Shown piece after piece: positions 1 to 6,587 of a stretch of 9,070 bases of DNA. Source of the stretch: an uncultured Sphingobium sp. (GTDB lineage: Bacteria; Pseudomonadota; Alphaproteobacteria; Sphingomonadales; Sphingomonadaceae); NCBI GenBank assembly GCA_913773715.1, contig CAJYHD010000013.1:1-9070 (forward strand), given 5' to 3'. Each line of letters opens with the position of its first letter. Position 1 is the first letter of the stretch. The translations under genes were made by a program, and so were the position numbers. Below the pieces are notes generated by a model. It had not been told where the DNA came from and did not search any database. It worked only from the letters and a program-made list of their open reading frames with translations.

Positions 1-1
1 G

Positions 2-319
2 CCGCTCGACATCGTGCTGCTGGGCATGGGAGAGGATGGCCATACCGCCTCGCTCTTCCCGCAAGCGGCGGAACTGGCCGAAGGCTTGTCGAGCAGCGCC
101 CGCACGATTGCAGTCACCCCGCCCGCCGCTCCACATCAGCGCCTGTCGCTGACGGCCAGCGCGATCCTTGCCGCGCGGCATGTATTTCTGCAAATCAGCG
201 GCAACGCCAAGACGGCGGTCTATTCCAATGCGCTGGAAGAAGGGCCGATCGAACAGTTGCCGATCCGGCTGGCGCTGCATCAGGACAGCACGCCGGTAGA
301 GGTGTGGATCAGCGCGTAA
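2..319 (+). CDS. pgl: 6-phosphogluconolactonase, C-terminal part (5' end outside window)
   Basis: This is the last 105 residues of 6-phosphogluconolactonase. The enzyme hydrolyses 6-phosphogluconolactone to 6-phosphogluconate in the cytoplasm, between glucose-6-phosphate dehydrogenase and the Entner-Doudoroff or pentose phosphate branch. The reading frame is open from base 2 and begins PLDIVLLGMGEDGHTASLFP. The GMGEDGHTASLFP segment is the family's signature; it lies in the second half of the usual ~230-250 residue protein, so about half the gene is missing to the left. The C-terminus ends EVWISA, in the position where relatives end. The stop is TAA at 317-319. The next gene is convergent, so no edd or glk follows pgl here, although these genes are often clustered. 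The family call is secure; the start cannot be seen. Confidence 0.95.
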   Translation, partial: PLDIVLLGMGEDGHTASLFPQAAELAEGLSSSARTIAVTPPAAPHQRLSLTASAILAARHVFLQISGNAKTAVYSNALEEGPIEQLPIRLALHQDSTPVEVWISA

Positions 320-334
320 GCGTAAAGAGCGCGA

Positions 335-358
335 CGCTCCATCCCCCCGGAAGGAGCG
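335..358. terminator. Hairpin between convergent pgl and the 182-residue gene
   Basis: CGCTCC (335-340) pairs with GGAGCG (353-358). After an A.A mismatch, TCC (342-344) pairs with GGA (349-351) around a CCCC loop. It sits in the 51-nt gap between two converging stop codons, where a bidirectional terminator is expected. There is no T run on either side, so an intrinsic terminator is only a guess. Confidence 0.4.
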
Positions 359-370
359 CCGATACCGCCG

Positions 371-919
371 TCAGTTGGCCTTGCTCATGTCCACCTTCTC
401 AACCCACTCGGGGTAGAAGGTCGGCTCGCGGTTCGACCATCCGATGGCGGTCGCCGCCGCTTCGCTGATCGACTGAAGCAGGATCTTGCGCTTGTCGGGA
501 TGCAGATGCGGCAGGCTCGCCGCCGCGCAGAACGCGCCGGGTAGCCAGGGCCGCGCACCCGCACCCAGCAGTCGCTCATAGAGGAAGCGGTAGGAGGAAA
601 AGCTGCTCAGCCGATCCTGCCCGAGATCGAAGGCTGACATGGTGACCAACGGAGCCATGAAGGGTTCGACCTGTTCCAGACCGCTGTCGTCCGGCACACG
701 CGCCTTGATCTCGTCCAGCCGACCGTAGATGCGCGCCTGCGCCCGGATAGAGGCTTCCTCGACCATGTCACGGGACCAGAGCTTCATCGCATCGCGGCGA
801 TGCAGCCCGATATCGAGCGATCTGCGGATGTAACGCTGCGTCGCGGATGGGAAGCTGGCGAACTCCCGCAACTCTGACAGGGTGACTGCCCCATCCGCCG
901 GTCTTGCACTCGTGCTCAT
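371..919 (-). CDS. Hypothetical protein, 182 aa, unrecognised
   Basis: I do not recognise this protein. It has 182 residues, looks soluble and largely helical, and shows no signal peptide or membrane segment. It is rich in Arg, Ala, Ser and Leu, with an Arg-rich stretch around residues 29-43 (RYIRRSLDIGLHRRD) and no obvious catalytic or metal-binding motif. The ATG at 917-919 has a good ribosome site, GGAGGG, about 8-9 nt upstream, which supports this start. It follows the TonB-dependent receptor on the same strand after a 157-nt gap that contains a palindrome and a hairpin, so it may have its own promoter. Codon use matches its neighbours and the frame is unbroken, so I take it as a real gene of unknown role. 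No function is proposed. Confidence 0.75.
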   Translation of the reverse strand: MSTSARPADGAVTLSELREFASFPSATQRYIRRSLDIGLHRRDAMKLWSRDMVEEASIRAQARIYGRLDEIKARVPDDSGLEQVEPFMAPLVTMSAFDLGQDRLSSFSSYRFLYERLLGAGARPWLPGAFCAAASLPHLHPDKRKILLQSISEAAATAIGWSNREPTFYPEWVEKVDMSKAN

Positions 920-978
920 GCTCTTGCCCTCCGACTTGAAGTCGATCAGCAGATCATGCGCCCAGCTTGGTTACCGAA

Positions 979-988
979 CGCTTAAGCG
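979..988. promoter_or_regulatory. Palindrome CGCTTAAGCG upstream of the 182-aa gene
   Basis: This is a perfect 10-bp palindrome that overlaps a second 8-bp palindrome, AAGCGCTT (984-991). It lies 60-70 bp upstream of the minus-strand start at 919, a plausible operator position. No regulator is identified, and palindromes of this length can arise by chance. Confidence 0.25.
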
Positions 989-1005
989 CTTGTTCCACTG
1001 TCATT

Positions 1006-1029
1006 CACAAGGGAACATTTTTCCTTGTG
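1006..1029. other. Inverted repeat between the receptor gene stop and the 182-aa gene
   Basis: CACAAGGGAA (1006-1015) pairs with TTTCCTTGTG (1020-1029), with one G.T pair and a 4-nt loop, giving a 10-bp stem. It lies about 47 nt past the stop of the TonB-dependent receptor gene in the direction of transcription, and about 90 bp upstream of the 182-aa gene start. It could be a weak terminator for the receptor gene (no U run follows on the minus strand), an RNA-stabilising 3' hairpin, or an operator. Confidence 0.4.
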
Positions 1030-1076
1030 CAGCGCAACATGAAATTTCTGTGACTGCGACAAAGCGTTGTAATATT

Positions 1077-3428
1077 TCAGGAACCGATCCGCGTGCGCAA
1101 CGTGACGCCGATCGTGCGCGGCTCGTTCGGCGTACCGACGATAAGGCCGCTATTGCCCGCCTGCACGGTCACATTCTGCAAATAATCCTTGTTGAACAGG
1201 TTGCGCGCGAAAACGGCCAGTTCCCAGCCTCCAACACGGTAGCCGATGCTGCCGTTGACCAGCGTGTAACCCTTGATGACGGTATAGGCCGATCCCGTCG
1301 CATCACCCAATATCCGCGTTCGCGTCACGGCATCGGCGCGCAGAATGAACTCGCCATCGCGTCCGGCCACTTGCGCGGGCAGGCGATATTCGCCACCTGC
1401 CGATCCGACCCATTTGGGCAAGCCGGGCATCCCCTGCCCACTCAAATTGCAGCGCGCCGTCCCGGTACCCGTCCGCTCGATCGGGCAAGGACCATTCGGG
1501 TAGCTCGCATATTCGCCGTCCGAATAAGCGCCCGATGCGCGCAGCGACAGCCGGGTGCCGATCCGCGCTGTCGCATCGAATTCGATGCCCTTGACCGTCA
1601 CCTTGGGGATGTTGGCGAGATAGCTGCGCAATGCGACGGTCGCACTGTTGTCCACGACATTGGCCTGGAAATCCTTCACATCCACGCGGAAGGCGTCGAT
1701 GTTGAAGGTGACGGCATCGTCCAGCAGCCGGGTCTTGAATCCCGCCTCCCATGTGGTGTTCTTTTCCGGCCGAACGACCGCCGTCGCCAGCACGGCCTGA
1801 TTTGCGGCGTTGACCGGCAGGCCCGACATGTTGATGCCGCCCGACTTCTGTCCCTTGGCGAAGCTGGCATAGGCCATGATGCCGTCGGTCAGGTCATAGG
1901 CGATGTTGGCGCGACCTGAAGCGCTGCCGTCGCCGACATGCGCGCTGTAGCTTTGCGCGCGCAGGATGGATTGCTGATCGGTGCGCAGCGCCGCGGTCGG
2001 CGCGACGCCGCCAAAGGTGCGGACGTCATAATCGCCGTCCTTTTCTTCATAGGTGTAGCGGATGCCACCCGTCAGCGCGAGGCGTGGCGCGGGCCGCCAG
2101 GTGACTTCACCGAAGATGCCATAGCTTTCCGTGCGGAAATCGGTGCGGCCATCGGTCTGATAGCCGTCGAGCAGTGACGAGGTGCGCGTCGCACTCGCAG
2201 GCAGCAACCAATAAGTCGCGAGGGGGCCGTAGATGCTGATCGGCCGTCCCGTGATCTTCTGATGAAAATAATAATAGCCCGCGACATATTCGATCGGGCC
2301 GGGCGTGTTGGAGCCGAGCCGGATTTCCTGACTGAACTGATCCTGGCGAGAAGGGATGTGCTGCGTCGTCTGGATGTGCAGACCGGTATAGTCGCGGTCG
2401 TTCGCCGCGTCCCAGTTCCAGAAGCGCCACGCGCTGATCGACGTCAGCGTGACGCCGGGCAACTTCCATTCCGCCGTGCCCGACACGCCGCCTTCATTGG
2501 TGTCCACGCCCAGCGGCGCGTCATTGTCAGTGATCCGGTCATAGGGATTGAAGCTCGGCGGCGCATAGGGACCGCCCGGCGCATTGGCCACGAGCGAAGC
2601 ATATTGCTGGGCGGCGGGCTTCAGCGTCGGAGCGACGCGGACGAAGACCTGCGCGCAGCAATTATTCTTGAAGTTCGACCAGTCGCCGGTCAGCCGGAAC
2701 GAGAGGTCGGTGCTCGGCTGGAAGAGCAATTGCGCCCGGATCGCGTCGTTATGGACATTGTTCTGCCATTCGTTGCGCGCGACGTTGCGGATATAGCCAT
2801 CCTGCCGCGTGACCGATCCCGACAGGCGGAAGGCCAGCACATCACCCGCGATCGGCCCAGTGATCGCCGCCTTCGCCTGAAGGAAATCGCGGCTGCCATA
2901 GGAAAGCTCGGCCTCCCCGCCCCAGTCGAAGCTCGGCTTCTTCGTCACGATATTGATCGCGCCCGCCGTCGTGTTCTTACCGAACAGAGTCCCCTGCGGT
3001 CCGCGCAGCACTTCGACGCGCTCGATATCGGTGAAGTCGAACGCAGCGGTCGCGGCGCGCGCATGATAGACGCCATCGACATAGAAGCCGACACCCGGTT
3101 CCAGCCCGTCATTGGCCTGGCTGACCGCGACGACGCTGGAGCCAAGGCCGCGGATCGTAAAAGCGGTGTTGCGTGGATTGGCCGACGAATAGTTGAGCGA
3201 CGGAACAAGCTGCGTCAGTTGATTGGTGTTGACCGTATAGGTGCGCGTCAGGTCATCGACACCGACGATGCTGATCGCCGCCGGTACCTTCTGCGGATCT
3301 TCTTCGCGCAGGCGGGCGGTGACGACGATTGAAGTGCCCGCCGCATCCGCGTCCGCTTCGGCAGCATGGGCTGCTGCTCCAATGATCGCCTGTCCCGCCA
3401 GCGCCGCTGTCCAGATGACCGCCCGCAT
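1077..3428 (-). CDS. TonB-dependent outer membrane receptor
   Basis: A 783-residue TonB-dependent receptor, an outer-membrane beta-barrel that imports a scarce ligand (siderophore, vitamin, sugar or aromatic compound) with energy from TonB-ExbBD. Residues 1-22 form a signal peptide ending AHA. A TonB-box-like SIVVTA is at 33-38. The plug domain covers about 48-165 and includes the family hallmarks YVDGV (116-120) and VEVLRGPQGTLFGKNTTAG (138-156). The rest is barrel, with the C-terminal signature NLFNKDYLQN. There is an adjacent Cys pair at 257-258 (NNCCAQ), and Cys at about 648 and 660, possibly disulfides in extracellular loops. The last residues are RTRIGS, without the usual terminal aromatic residue. 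AGAGGGG lies 8 nt before the ATG. The substrate cannot be told from sequence; no transport, hydrolase or siderophore genes adjoin it. Confidence 0.95.
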   Translation of the reverse strand: MRAVIWTAALAGQAIIGAAAHAAEADADAAGTSIVVTARLREEDPQKVPAAISIVGVDDLTRTYTVNTNQLTQLVPSLNYSSANPRNTAFTIRGLGSSVVAVSQANDGLEPGVGFYVDGVYHARAATAAFDFTDIERVEVLRGPQGTLFGKNTTAGAINIVTKKPSFDWGGEAELSYGSRDFLQAKAAITGPIAGDVLAFRLSGSVTRQDGYIRNVARNEWQNNVHNDAIRAQLLFQPSTDLSFRLTGDWSNFKNNCCAQVFVRVAPTLKPAAQQYASLVANAPGGPYAPPSFNPYDRITDNDAPLGVDTNEGGVSGTAEWKLPGVTLTSISAWRFWNWDAANDRDYTGLHIQTTQHIPSRQDQFSQEIRLGSNTPGPIEYVAGYYYFHQKITGRPISIYGPLATYWLLPASATRTSSLLDGYQTDGRTDFRTESYGIFGEVTWRPAPRLALTGGIRYTYEEKDGDYDVRTFGGVAPTAALRTDQQSILRAQSYSAHVGDGSASGRANIAYDLTDGIMAYASFAKGQKSGGINMSGLPVNAANQAVLATAVVRPEKNTTWEAGFKTRLLDDAVTFNIDAFRVDVKDFQANVVDNSATVALRSYLANIPKVTVKGIEFDATARIGTRLSLRASGAYSDGEYASYPNGPCPIERTGTGTARCNLSGQGMPGLPKWVGSAGGEYRLPAQVAGRDGEFILRADAVTRTRILGDATGSAYTVIKGYTLVNGSIGYRVGGWELAVFARNLFNKDYLQNVTVQAGNSGLIVGTPNEPRTIGVTLRTRIGS

Positions 3429-3486
3429 GCCCCATACCCCTCTGCTCGATTCGGCAGACGGATAAGCGGTGCGCAGATCTTTTTCT

Positions 3487-3520
3487 ATATCCCGATGAAT
3501 ATAATATCCCGCAGGATATC
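3487..3520. promoter_or_regulatory. Putative operator: three ATATCC half-sites upstream of the receptor gene
   Basis: ATATCCCG occurs at 3487-3494 and again at 3504-3511, a 17-bp period. The second copy also forms an inverted repeat with GGATAT: ATATCC 3504-3509, spacer CGCA, GGATAT 3514-3519. The patch is strikingly AT-rich for this genome, lies 60-90 bp upstream of the receptor start, and overlaps the stop codon of the SpoIIAA-like gene. On the minus strand it includes a TATATT at 3503-3498 that could be a -10 element, but no good -35 lies 17 bp upstream, as at promoters needing an activator. It does not match a Fur box that I know. Confidence 0.4.
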
Positions 3521-3893
3521 ATGCGTCGGAGCGAGCATCCTCCAGCAGCCAGTCCAGCCCCTCCTCCGCCGTCTCGAAAATTCGCATGTAGCTTTGCGTC
3601 ATTTCGCGCTTCACCTGCATCCGTGCGATATGGCTGGGCGTGATGATGGCGATACGCGACGCGCGCGGGAACTTGCCGTCGCCCAGATGATCGCGAAAGG
3701 CCGCGACCGCCTCCTGCGGCTGCACCGCGCTACCGCTCATGTCCATGCGCAGCAGATAGCCGGGCGCGAAGCGCTGAACGACGAACTGCGTTTTCACCTC
3801 GCGCGCGTAGGCGGCGACCTCCTCGGCCTTGAACTGGCCGTGCCAGGCGATGTCGAGAAGGTTCAGGTCGTGGCGGAATCGGATTTCATACAT
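3519..3893 (-). CDS. SpoIIAA/STAS-like small protein
   Basis: A 124-residue cytoplasmic protein resembling the SpoIIAA-like STAS-fold proteins common in proteobacteria. It begins MYEIRFRHDLNLLDIAWHGQ, the usual beta-strand opening. The core alternates strands and helices: YLLRMDMSG (about 46-54), then AVAAFRDHL, then RIAIITPSHIARMQ, then a helix ending in EGLDWLLE. Relatives have the same order, including a conserved ARMQ before the last segment. The fold call comes from overall pattern, not from a catalytic residue. The Ser that SpoIIAA kinases phosphorylate cannot be assigned with confidence. The ATG at 3891-3893 lacks a good Shine-Dalgarno sequence. The 84-residue gene lies 52 nt upstream on the same strand and the receptor gene 90 nt downstream. 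Its role is unknown. Confidence 0.75.
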   Translation of the reverse strand: MYEIRFRHDLNLLDIAWHGQFKAEEVAAYAREVKTQFVVQRFAPGYLLRMDMSGSAVQPQEAVAAFRDHLGDGKFPRASRIAIITPSHIARMQVKREMTQSYMRIFETAEEGLDWLLEDARSDA

Positions 3894-3938
3894 AAGGCTG
3901 TATTTGTCGAACAGGCCTTACGATATGGTTGAAACGCT

Positions 3939-3960
3939 CGCCCGGTCAGGCAACCGGGCG
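3939..3960. terminator. Hairpin overlapping the stop of the 84-residue gene
   Basis: CGCCCGGT (3939-3946) pairs perfectly with ACCGGGCG (3953-3960) around a 6-nt loop. The stem includes the stop codon of the 84-residue gene (3946-3948). On the minus strand it is followed by AGCGTTTCAACC, with only three consecutive Ts, so it is a weak terminator or attenuator between this gene and the SpoIIAA-like gene. Confidence 0.4.
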
Positions 3961-4200
3961 CTTCTCCAGCACAGCGCCTACCATTGCCCGCCACACCGCC
4001 ACGTCACCAGCCTGCGCCATGTCCGCATCCGGCTCGCGCAGCGTGTGAAGGATGGCATAGGCGTCGTCGAGATGCGCACGCCATGTCGCATCCACCTTTT
4101 CCGCCGCATGCGCATCCTGCCCGATGCCGTTGAGGCTCAACGCCCGCCCGGCAAGCACGCGCGCAATCCGTTCGATGGCGGGGGTGGCGGATGTCGGCAT
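3946..4200 (-). CDS. Conserved-type hypothetical protein, 84 aa
   Basis: An 84-residue soluble, mostly helical protein with no signal peptide or membrane segment. It reads as one compact domain: an N-terminal helix (PAIERIARVLAGRAL), an acidic middle (VDATWRAHLDDAYAILHTL) and a C-terminal segment (DVAVWRAMVGAVLE). I have the impression of similar short proteins across sphingomonads, but this is from memory and no function is attached to them. The ATG at 4198-4200 is preceded by a strong ribosome site, GAGAGGAG, with about 10 nt spacing, which fixes the start. The 56-residue acidic protein lies 64 nt upstream on the same strand and has a nearly identical ribosome site, so the two may be transcribed together from the EcfG promoter upstream of that gene. 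Confidence 0.75.
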   Translation of the reverse strand: MPTSATPAIERIARVLAGRALSLNGIGQDAHAAEKVDATWRAHLDDAYAILHTLREPDADMAQAGDVAVWRAMVGAVLEKRPVA

Positions 4201-4264
4201 CGGCGTAAACTCCTCTCATCATTATGACTGCGGGCACGATAGCATCATCGCGCCCGACAGGTCA

Positions 4265-4435
4265 TCAGTCCTCTTTGAACCCGGAGGACGGGGCCGGGTC
4301 GCCCTTGTCATTCGGGTGGGTCTGCGACGGCGGATCGGATGCATCCATTGAATCCTCCAGCGCCTTTTCCAGCTTCTCGTCCTCGGTCTTCGGACGATCA
4401 TGCTCGTGCCCGATGTCCTGATTATCGTCGCTCAT
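4265..4435 (-). CDS. Small acidic disordered protein, 56 aa, probably stress-induced
   Basis: A 56-residue, very hydrophilic protein rich in Asp, Glu, Lys and Pro (MSDDNQDIGHEHDRPKTEDE at the start), with no cysteines or membrane segment and probably disordered. The central EDSMDASDPPS resembles the SFPASDPPS-type motif that I recall from many small bacterial proteins of unknown function. The frame stays open to 4552, but the ATG at 4433-4435 is chosen because GAGAGGAG sits about 8 nt upstream; the longer start has no ribosome site and would run through the promoter. A well-formed EcfG promoter (GGAAC-N17-CGTT) lies 28-53 bp upstream, so expression under general stress is inferred. It is divergent from the sensor kinase gene. 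Confidence 0.8.
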   Translation of the reverse strand: MSDDNQDIGHEHDRPKTEDEKLEKALEDSMDASDPPSQTHPNDKGDPAPSSGFKED

Positions 4436-4462
4436 GATAAGCTCCTCTCTATCCGATGAATA

Positions 4463-4488
4463 AACGGGCAGCGGCTCGACGCGGTTCC
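4463..4488 (-). promoter_or_regulatory. EcfG (general stress response) promoter
   Basis: On the minus strand GGAAC (4488-4484) is followed after exactly 17 nt by CGTT (4466-4463). This matches the known alphaproteobacterial EcfG/SigT consensus GGAAC-N16/17-CGTT at every consensus base. It would start transcription roughly 20 nt before the ATG of the 56-residue acidic protein at 4435, leaving room for its ribosome site. The site is in the 144-bp gap shared with the divergent sensor kinase gene. Confidence 0.75.
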
Positions 4489-4579
4489 CGCACGACATGG
4501 TTCGATAAACACGCCCCCCCGTTCGACCGACGACGCGCGATACAGGCGACAAGCGGGCGAAGCAGGCGTAAAAGGGGAC

Positions 4580-5689
4580 ATGACGTTCCTTCCCGAAGAT
4601 GGCGAGCGTGGCCTGTCCCCCGCCATCGCCCTCTATTCCATTCTCGGCTTCTGGTTATTCTATGCGGTTTGGGCGTCGCTGCGTGCCGTGGCGATGGGGC
4701 TGGATGCGCAGCTGGAGATCGCCGCGCGGCGCATGGTCGTGACGGTCATCGGCATCGTCGTCACCTGGGTCTTCTACCTCGCGATGCGCCGTTTCGACCG
4801 CAAGACGATCGGCATCCGCATCATTACCGCCTTCACCCTCGCAGCGCCCTTCGCGGGCCTGATGGCGGTCGCCAACTATTACATGTTCAACATCTACGAT
4901 CCGGTGATGGACTTTACCCAGCAGGAGATCGAGAAATATGGCAAGGGCGGCCTGTTCTTCATCCAGTTCGTGGAGGACGCCAGCAACCGCTATTTCTTCC
5001 TCTCGGCCTGGGCTGGCCTCTACCTCGCCCTTTCCTACGCCAGCGACGCGTTGCGGACGGAGCGGCGTGCGGCGCGGCTGGAACTGGCGGCACAGCAGGC
5101 GGAACTGCGATCGCTGCGCTATCAAGTGAACCCGCACTTCCTGTTCAATACGCTGAACAGCCTCTCCACCCTCGTCATGCGCAACCGGCCTGACGAAGCC
5201 GAGCGCATGATCATGTCCCTCTCCAACTTCTATCGCACCAGCCTGACCGGTGATCCGCTCGACGACGTGCCGCTGGAGGAGGAAGTGCATCTCCAGCGGC
5301 TCTATCTGGATATTGAGGCGGTGCGCTTCCCCGACAGGCTGACGACGATCATCGATGTGCCGGACGATCTGCTCGACGCCTGCGTCCCGGGCCTCATCCT
5401 CCAGCCGCTGGTTGAGAACGCGATCAAATATGGCGTGTCGCGCACGTCCAGCCCGGTCGAGATTCGCATCACCGCGCGCGCCGACGGCGACCGCATGCAT
5501 ATCGCGATCACCGACGATGGCGACAAACCGCCCAATGAGGCCGACGGCGGCAGCGGCATCGGCCTCGCCAATGTGCGCGACCGGCTGGCCGCGCGCTTTG
5601 GCGATCGCGCCAGTATCGCTTATGGTCCGCGCGATGGTGGCGGATTTTCCGTCCTCCTCACCCTACCCATTCTTCGCCGGGGCTGCTGA
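4580..5689 (+). CDS. LytS/YehU-type sensor histidine kinase
   Basis: A 369-residue membrane histidine kinase of the LytS/YehU class (His_kinase family), partner of the LytTR regulator 8 nt downstream. The N-terminal half has four likely membrane helices, at about 14-37, 52-70, 79-102 and 124-152, without a recognisable extracellular domain; the stimulus is unknown. A short coiled helix (155-180) leads to the phosphoacceptor motif LRYQVNPHFLFNTLN, with His186. The ATP-binding domain shows the N box LQPLVENAIKYG (about 274-285), the DDGD region (312-315) and the glycine loop GGSGIGLANVRDRL (323-336). All key residues are intact. The ATG at 4580 has AAGGGG about 4-5 nt upstream. It is divergent from the EcfG-driven 56-residue gene; no promoter of its own was convincingly seen. 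Confidence 0.94.
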   Translation: MTFLPEDGERGLSPAIALYSILGFWLFYAVWASLRAVAMGLDAQLEIAARRMVVTVIGIVVTWVFYLAMRRFDRKTIGIRIITAFTLAAPFAGLMAVANYYMFNIYDPVMDFTQQEIEKYGKGGLFFIQFVEDASNRYFFLSAWAGLYLALSYASDALRTERRAARLELAAQQAELRSLRYQVNPHFLFNTLNSLSTLVMRNRPDEAERMIMSLSNFYRTSLTGDPLDDVPLEEEVHLQRLYLDIEAVRFPDRLTTIIDVPDDLLDACVPGLILQPLVENAIKYGVSRTSSPVEIRITARADGDRMHIAITDDGDKPPNEADGGSGIGLANVRDRLAARFGDRASIAYGPRDGGGFSVLLTLPILRRGC

Positions 5690-5697
5690 ACCGACCC

Positions 5698-6447
5698 ATG
5701 TCCATCCGCACGATGATCGTAGATGACGAGCCGCTGGCCGTCGAAAGGCTCCAGATGCTGTGCGCGCGCGAACCGCGCATCGCGCTCGTCGGCACCGCCA
5801 GCGATGGCGAGGCGGCGCTGCGCCTGATCGAAGGGCTGAATCCCGACCTCGTCATGCTGGACATCGCCATGCCCCTGCTCGACGGGATCGGCGTGGCGCG
5901 CGCGGTCGGGCGGATGGGTCTGCGCCCCGCCGTCATCTTCGTCACCGCCTTCGAAGGCTTCGCGGTCGAGGCGTTCGATCTCGCCGCCGTCGATTATATG
6001 CTGAAGCCCGTCGCGCATGACCGGCTGACGCGCGCGATCGACCGGGTGGAGGTGGCGCTGCGCCACATCCAGAGCGGCGACGCACCCGCCGCGATCTCCG
6101 CCGAGCCACGGCCGAAATGGGCGGAGGAATTCTGGGTGCCGCACCGCTCCGAACTGGTGCGGATCGCCGCCGACCAGATCGACCGGATCGAGGCGGAGCG
6201 CGACTATATGCGCCTGCATGTCGGCGGCCACAGCTATCTACTGCATCAGACGATCAGTTCGCTGGAGGAACGGCTCGACCCGCAGCAGTTCGTCCGCCTC
6301 CACCGTTCGCACATCGTCCGCCGCGACCACATCGCCCGCCTGCGCCACGATGGCAGCGGCGTCTGGTTCGCGGTTCTGGCGACAGACAGCGAGATACGGA
6401 TCGGAAGAACGTTCCTCGCCAATGCAAGGGCGATGACGGGGCGGTAA
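5698..6447 (+). CDS. LytTR-family response regulator
   Basis: A 249-residue response regulator with an N-terminal receiver and a C-terminal LytTR DNA-binding domain (AgrA/LytR/AlgR class). In the receiver, the acidic pair is Asp9-Asp10 (VDDEP), the phosphoacceptor Asp55 (MLDIAMP), the switch Thr83 (FVTAF) and the conserved Lys103 (MLKP). After a linker (about 120-140), the LytTR domain runs from about 146 to 245 and includes IDRIEAERDYMRLHV and the typical FVRLHRSHIVRR. It should be phosphorylated by the adjacent kinase and bind paired LytTR sites; its targets are not evident here. Only 8 nt separate it from the kinase stop and no clear Shine-Dalgarno precedes its ATG, so it is probably translated by coupling. 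Complete, and no residue is missing. Confidence 0.95.
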   Translation: MSIRTMIVDDEPLAVERLQMLCAREPRIALVGTASDGEAALRLIEGLNPDLVMLDIAMPLLDGIGVARAVGRMGLRPAVIFVTAFEGFAVEAFDLAAVDYMLKPVAHDRLTRAIDRVEVALRHIQSGDAPAAISAEPRPKWAEEFWVPHRSELVRIAADQIDRIEAERDYMRLHVGGHSYLLHQTISSLEERLDPQQFVRLHRSHIVRRDHIARLRHDGSGVWFAVLATDSEIRIGRTFLANARAMTGR

Positions 6448-6450
6448 GCC

Positions 6451-6562
6451 GCTCATCCCCTCCCGTTCGGAGGGCAGCGAGACTTGGACGCGAAGCGACC
6501 TATTCGCAGCGGGGTGGGCCGGACCGCCCACCCCGTAGCCCCCTCCCGCACGCAGGAGGGGG
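6451..6562. repeat. GC-rich multi-hairpin intergenic element (REP-like)
   Basis: Three hairpins lie in tandem after the response regulator stop. The first is CCCTCC (6458-6463) with GGAGGG (6469-6474). The second is GGGGTGGGC (6511-6519) with GCCCACCCC (6526-6534), extended by a C-G pair. The third is CCCCCTCC (6539-6546) with GGAGGGGG (6555-6562). The pattern of CCCTCC...GGAGGG arms with a CGAAGCG-containing middle looks like the dispersed intergenic repeats of sphingomonad genomes; this is an impression from memory, and only one copy is in the window. It may also stop transcription of the two-component operon, though no T run follows. Confidence 0.5.
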
Positions 6563-6587
6563 AACAGGAATATATACCTTACGCGTT
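6561..6587 (+). promoter_or_regulatory. Weak EcfG-like promoter before the SDR gene
   Basis: GGAAC (6561-6565) is followed after 18 nt by CGTT (6584-6587). All consensus bases match but the spacer is one longer than the usual 16-17. The position fits: transcription would start a few bases downstream, just ahead of the ribosome site at 6605. The GG of GGAAC also closes the last hairpin of the preceding repeat, so the match could be partly fortuitous. Confidence 0.35.

Noticed and set aside
968..1000. EcfG-type promoter for the 182-aa gene (GGAAC ... CGTT on the minus strand)
   Set aside because: The spacing is 11 nt, too short; at 16-17 nt the -10 does not match.
882..3332. Long plus-strand open frames (882-1919 and 2262-3332) opposite the TonB-dependent receptor
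   Set aside because: They are antisense shadows of a high-GC gene: Arg/Asp/Ala-rich composition, no family likeness and no ribosome sites, while the minus strand gives a complete receptor.
4268..4289. Inverted repeat GTCCTC...GAGGAC at the end of the 56-aa gene
   Set aside because: It has only 6 bp with a 10-nt loop, lies inside coding sequence and has no U run; not enough for a terminator.
4655..5500. 281-residue minus-strand frame opposite the sensor kinase
   Set aside because: It lies wholly inside the kinase gene, has His/Asp/Arg-rich shadow composition and no recognisable domain.
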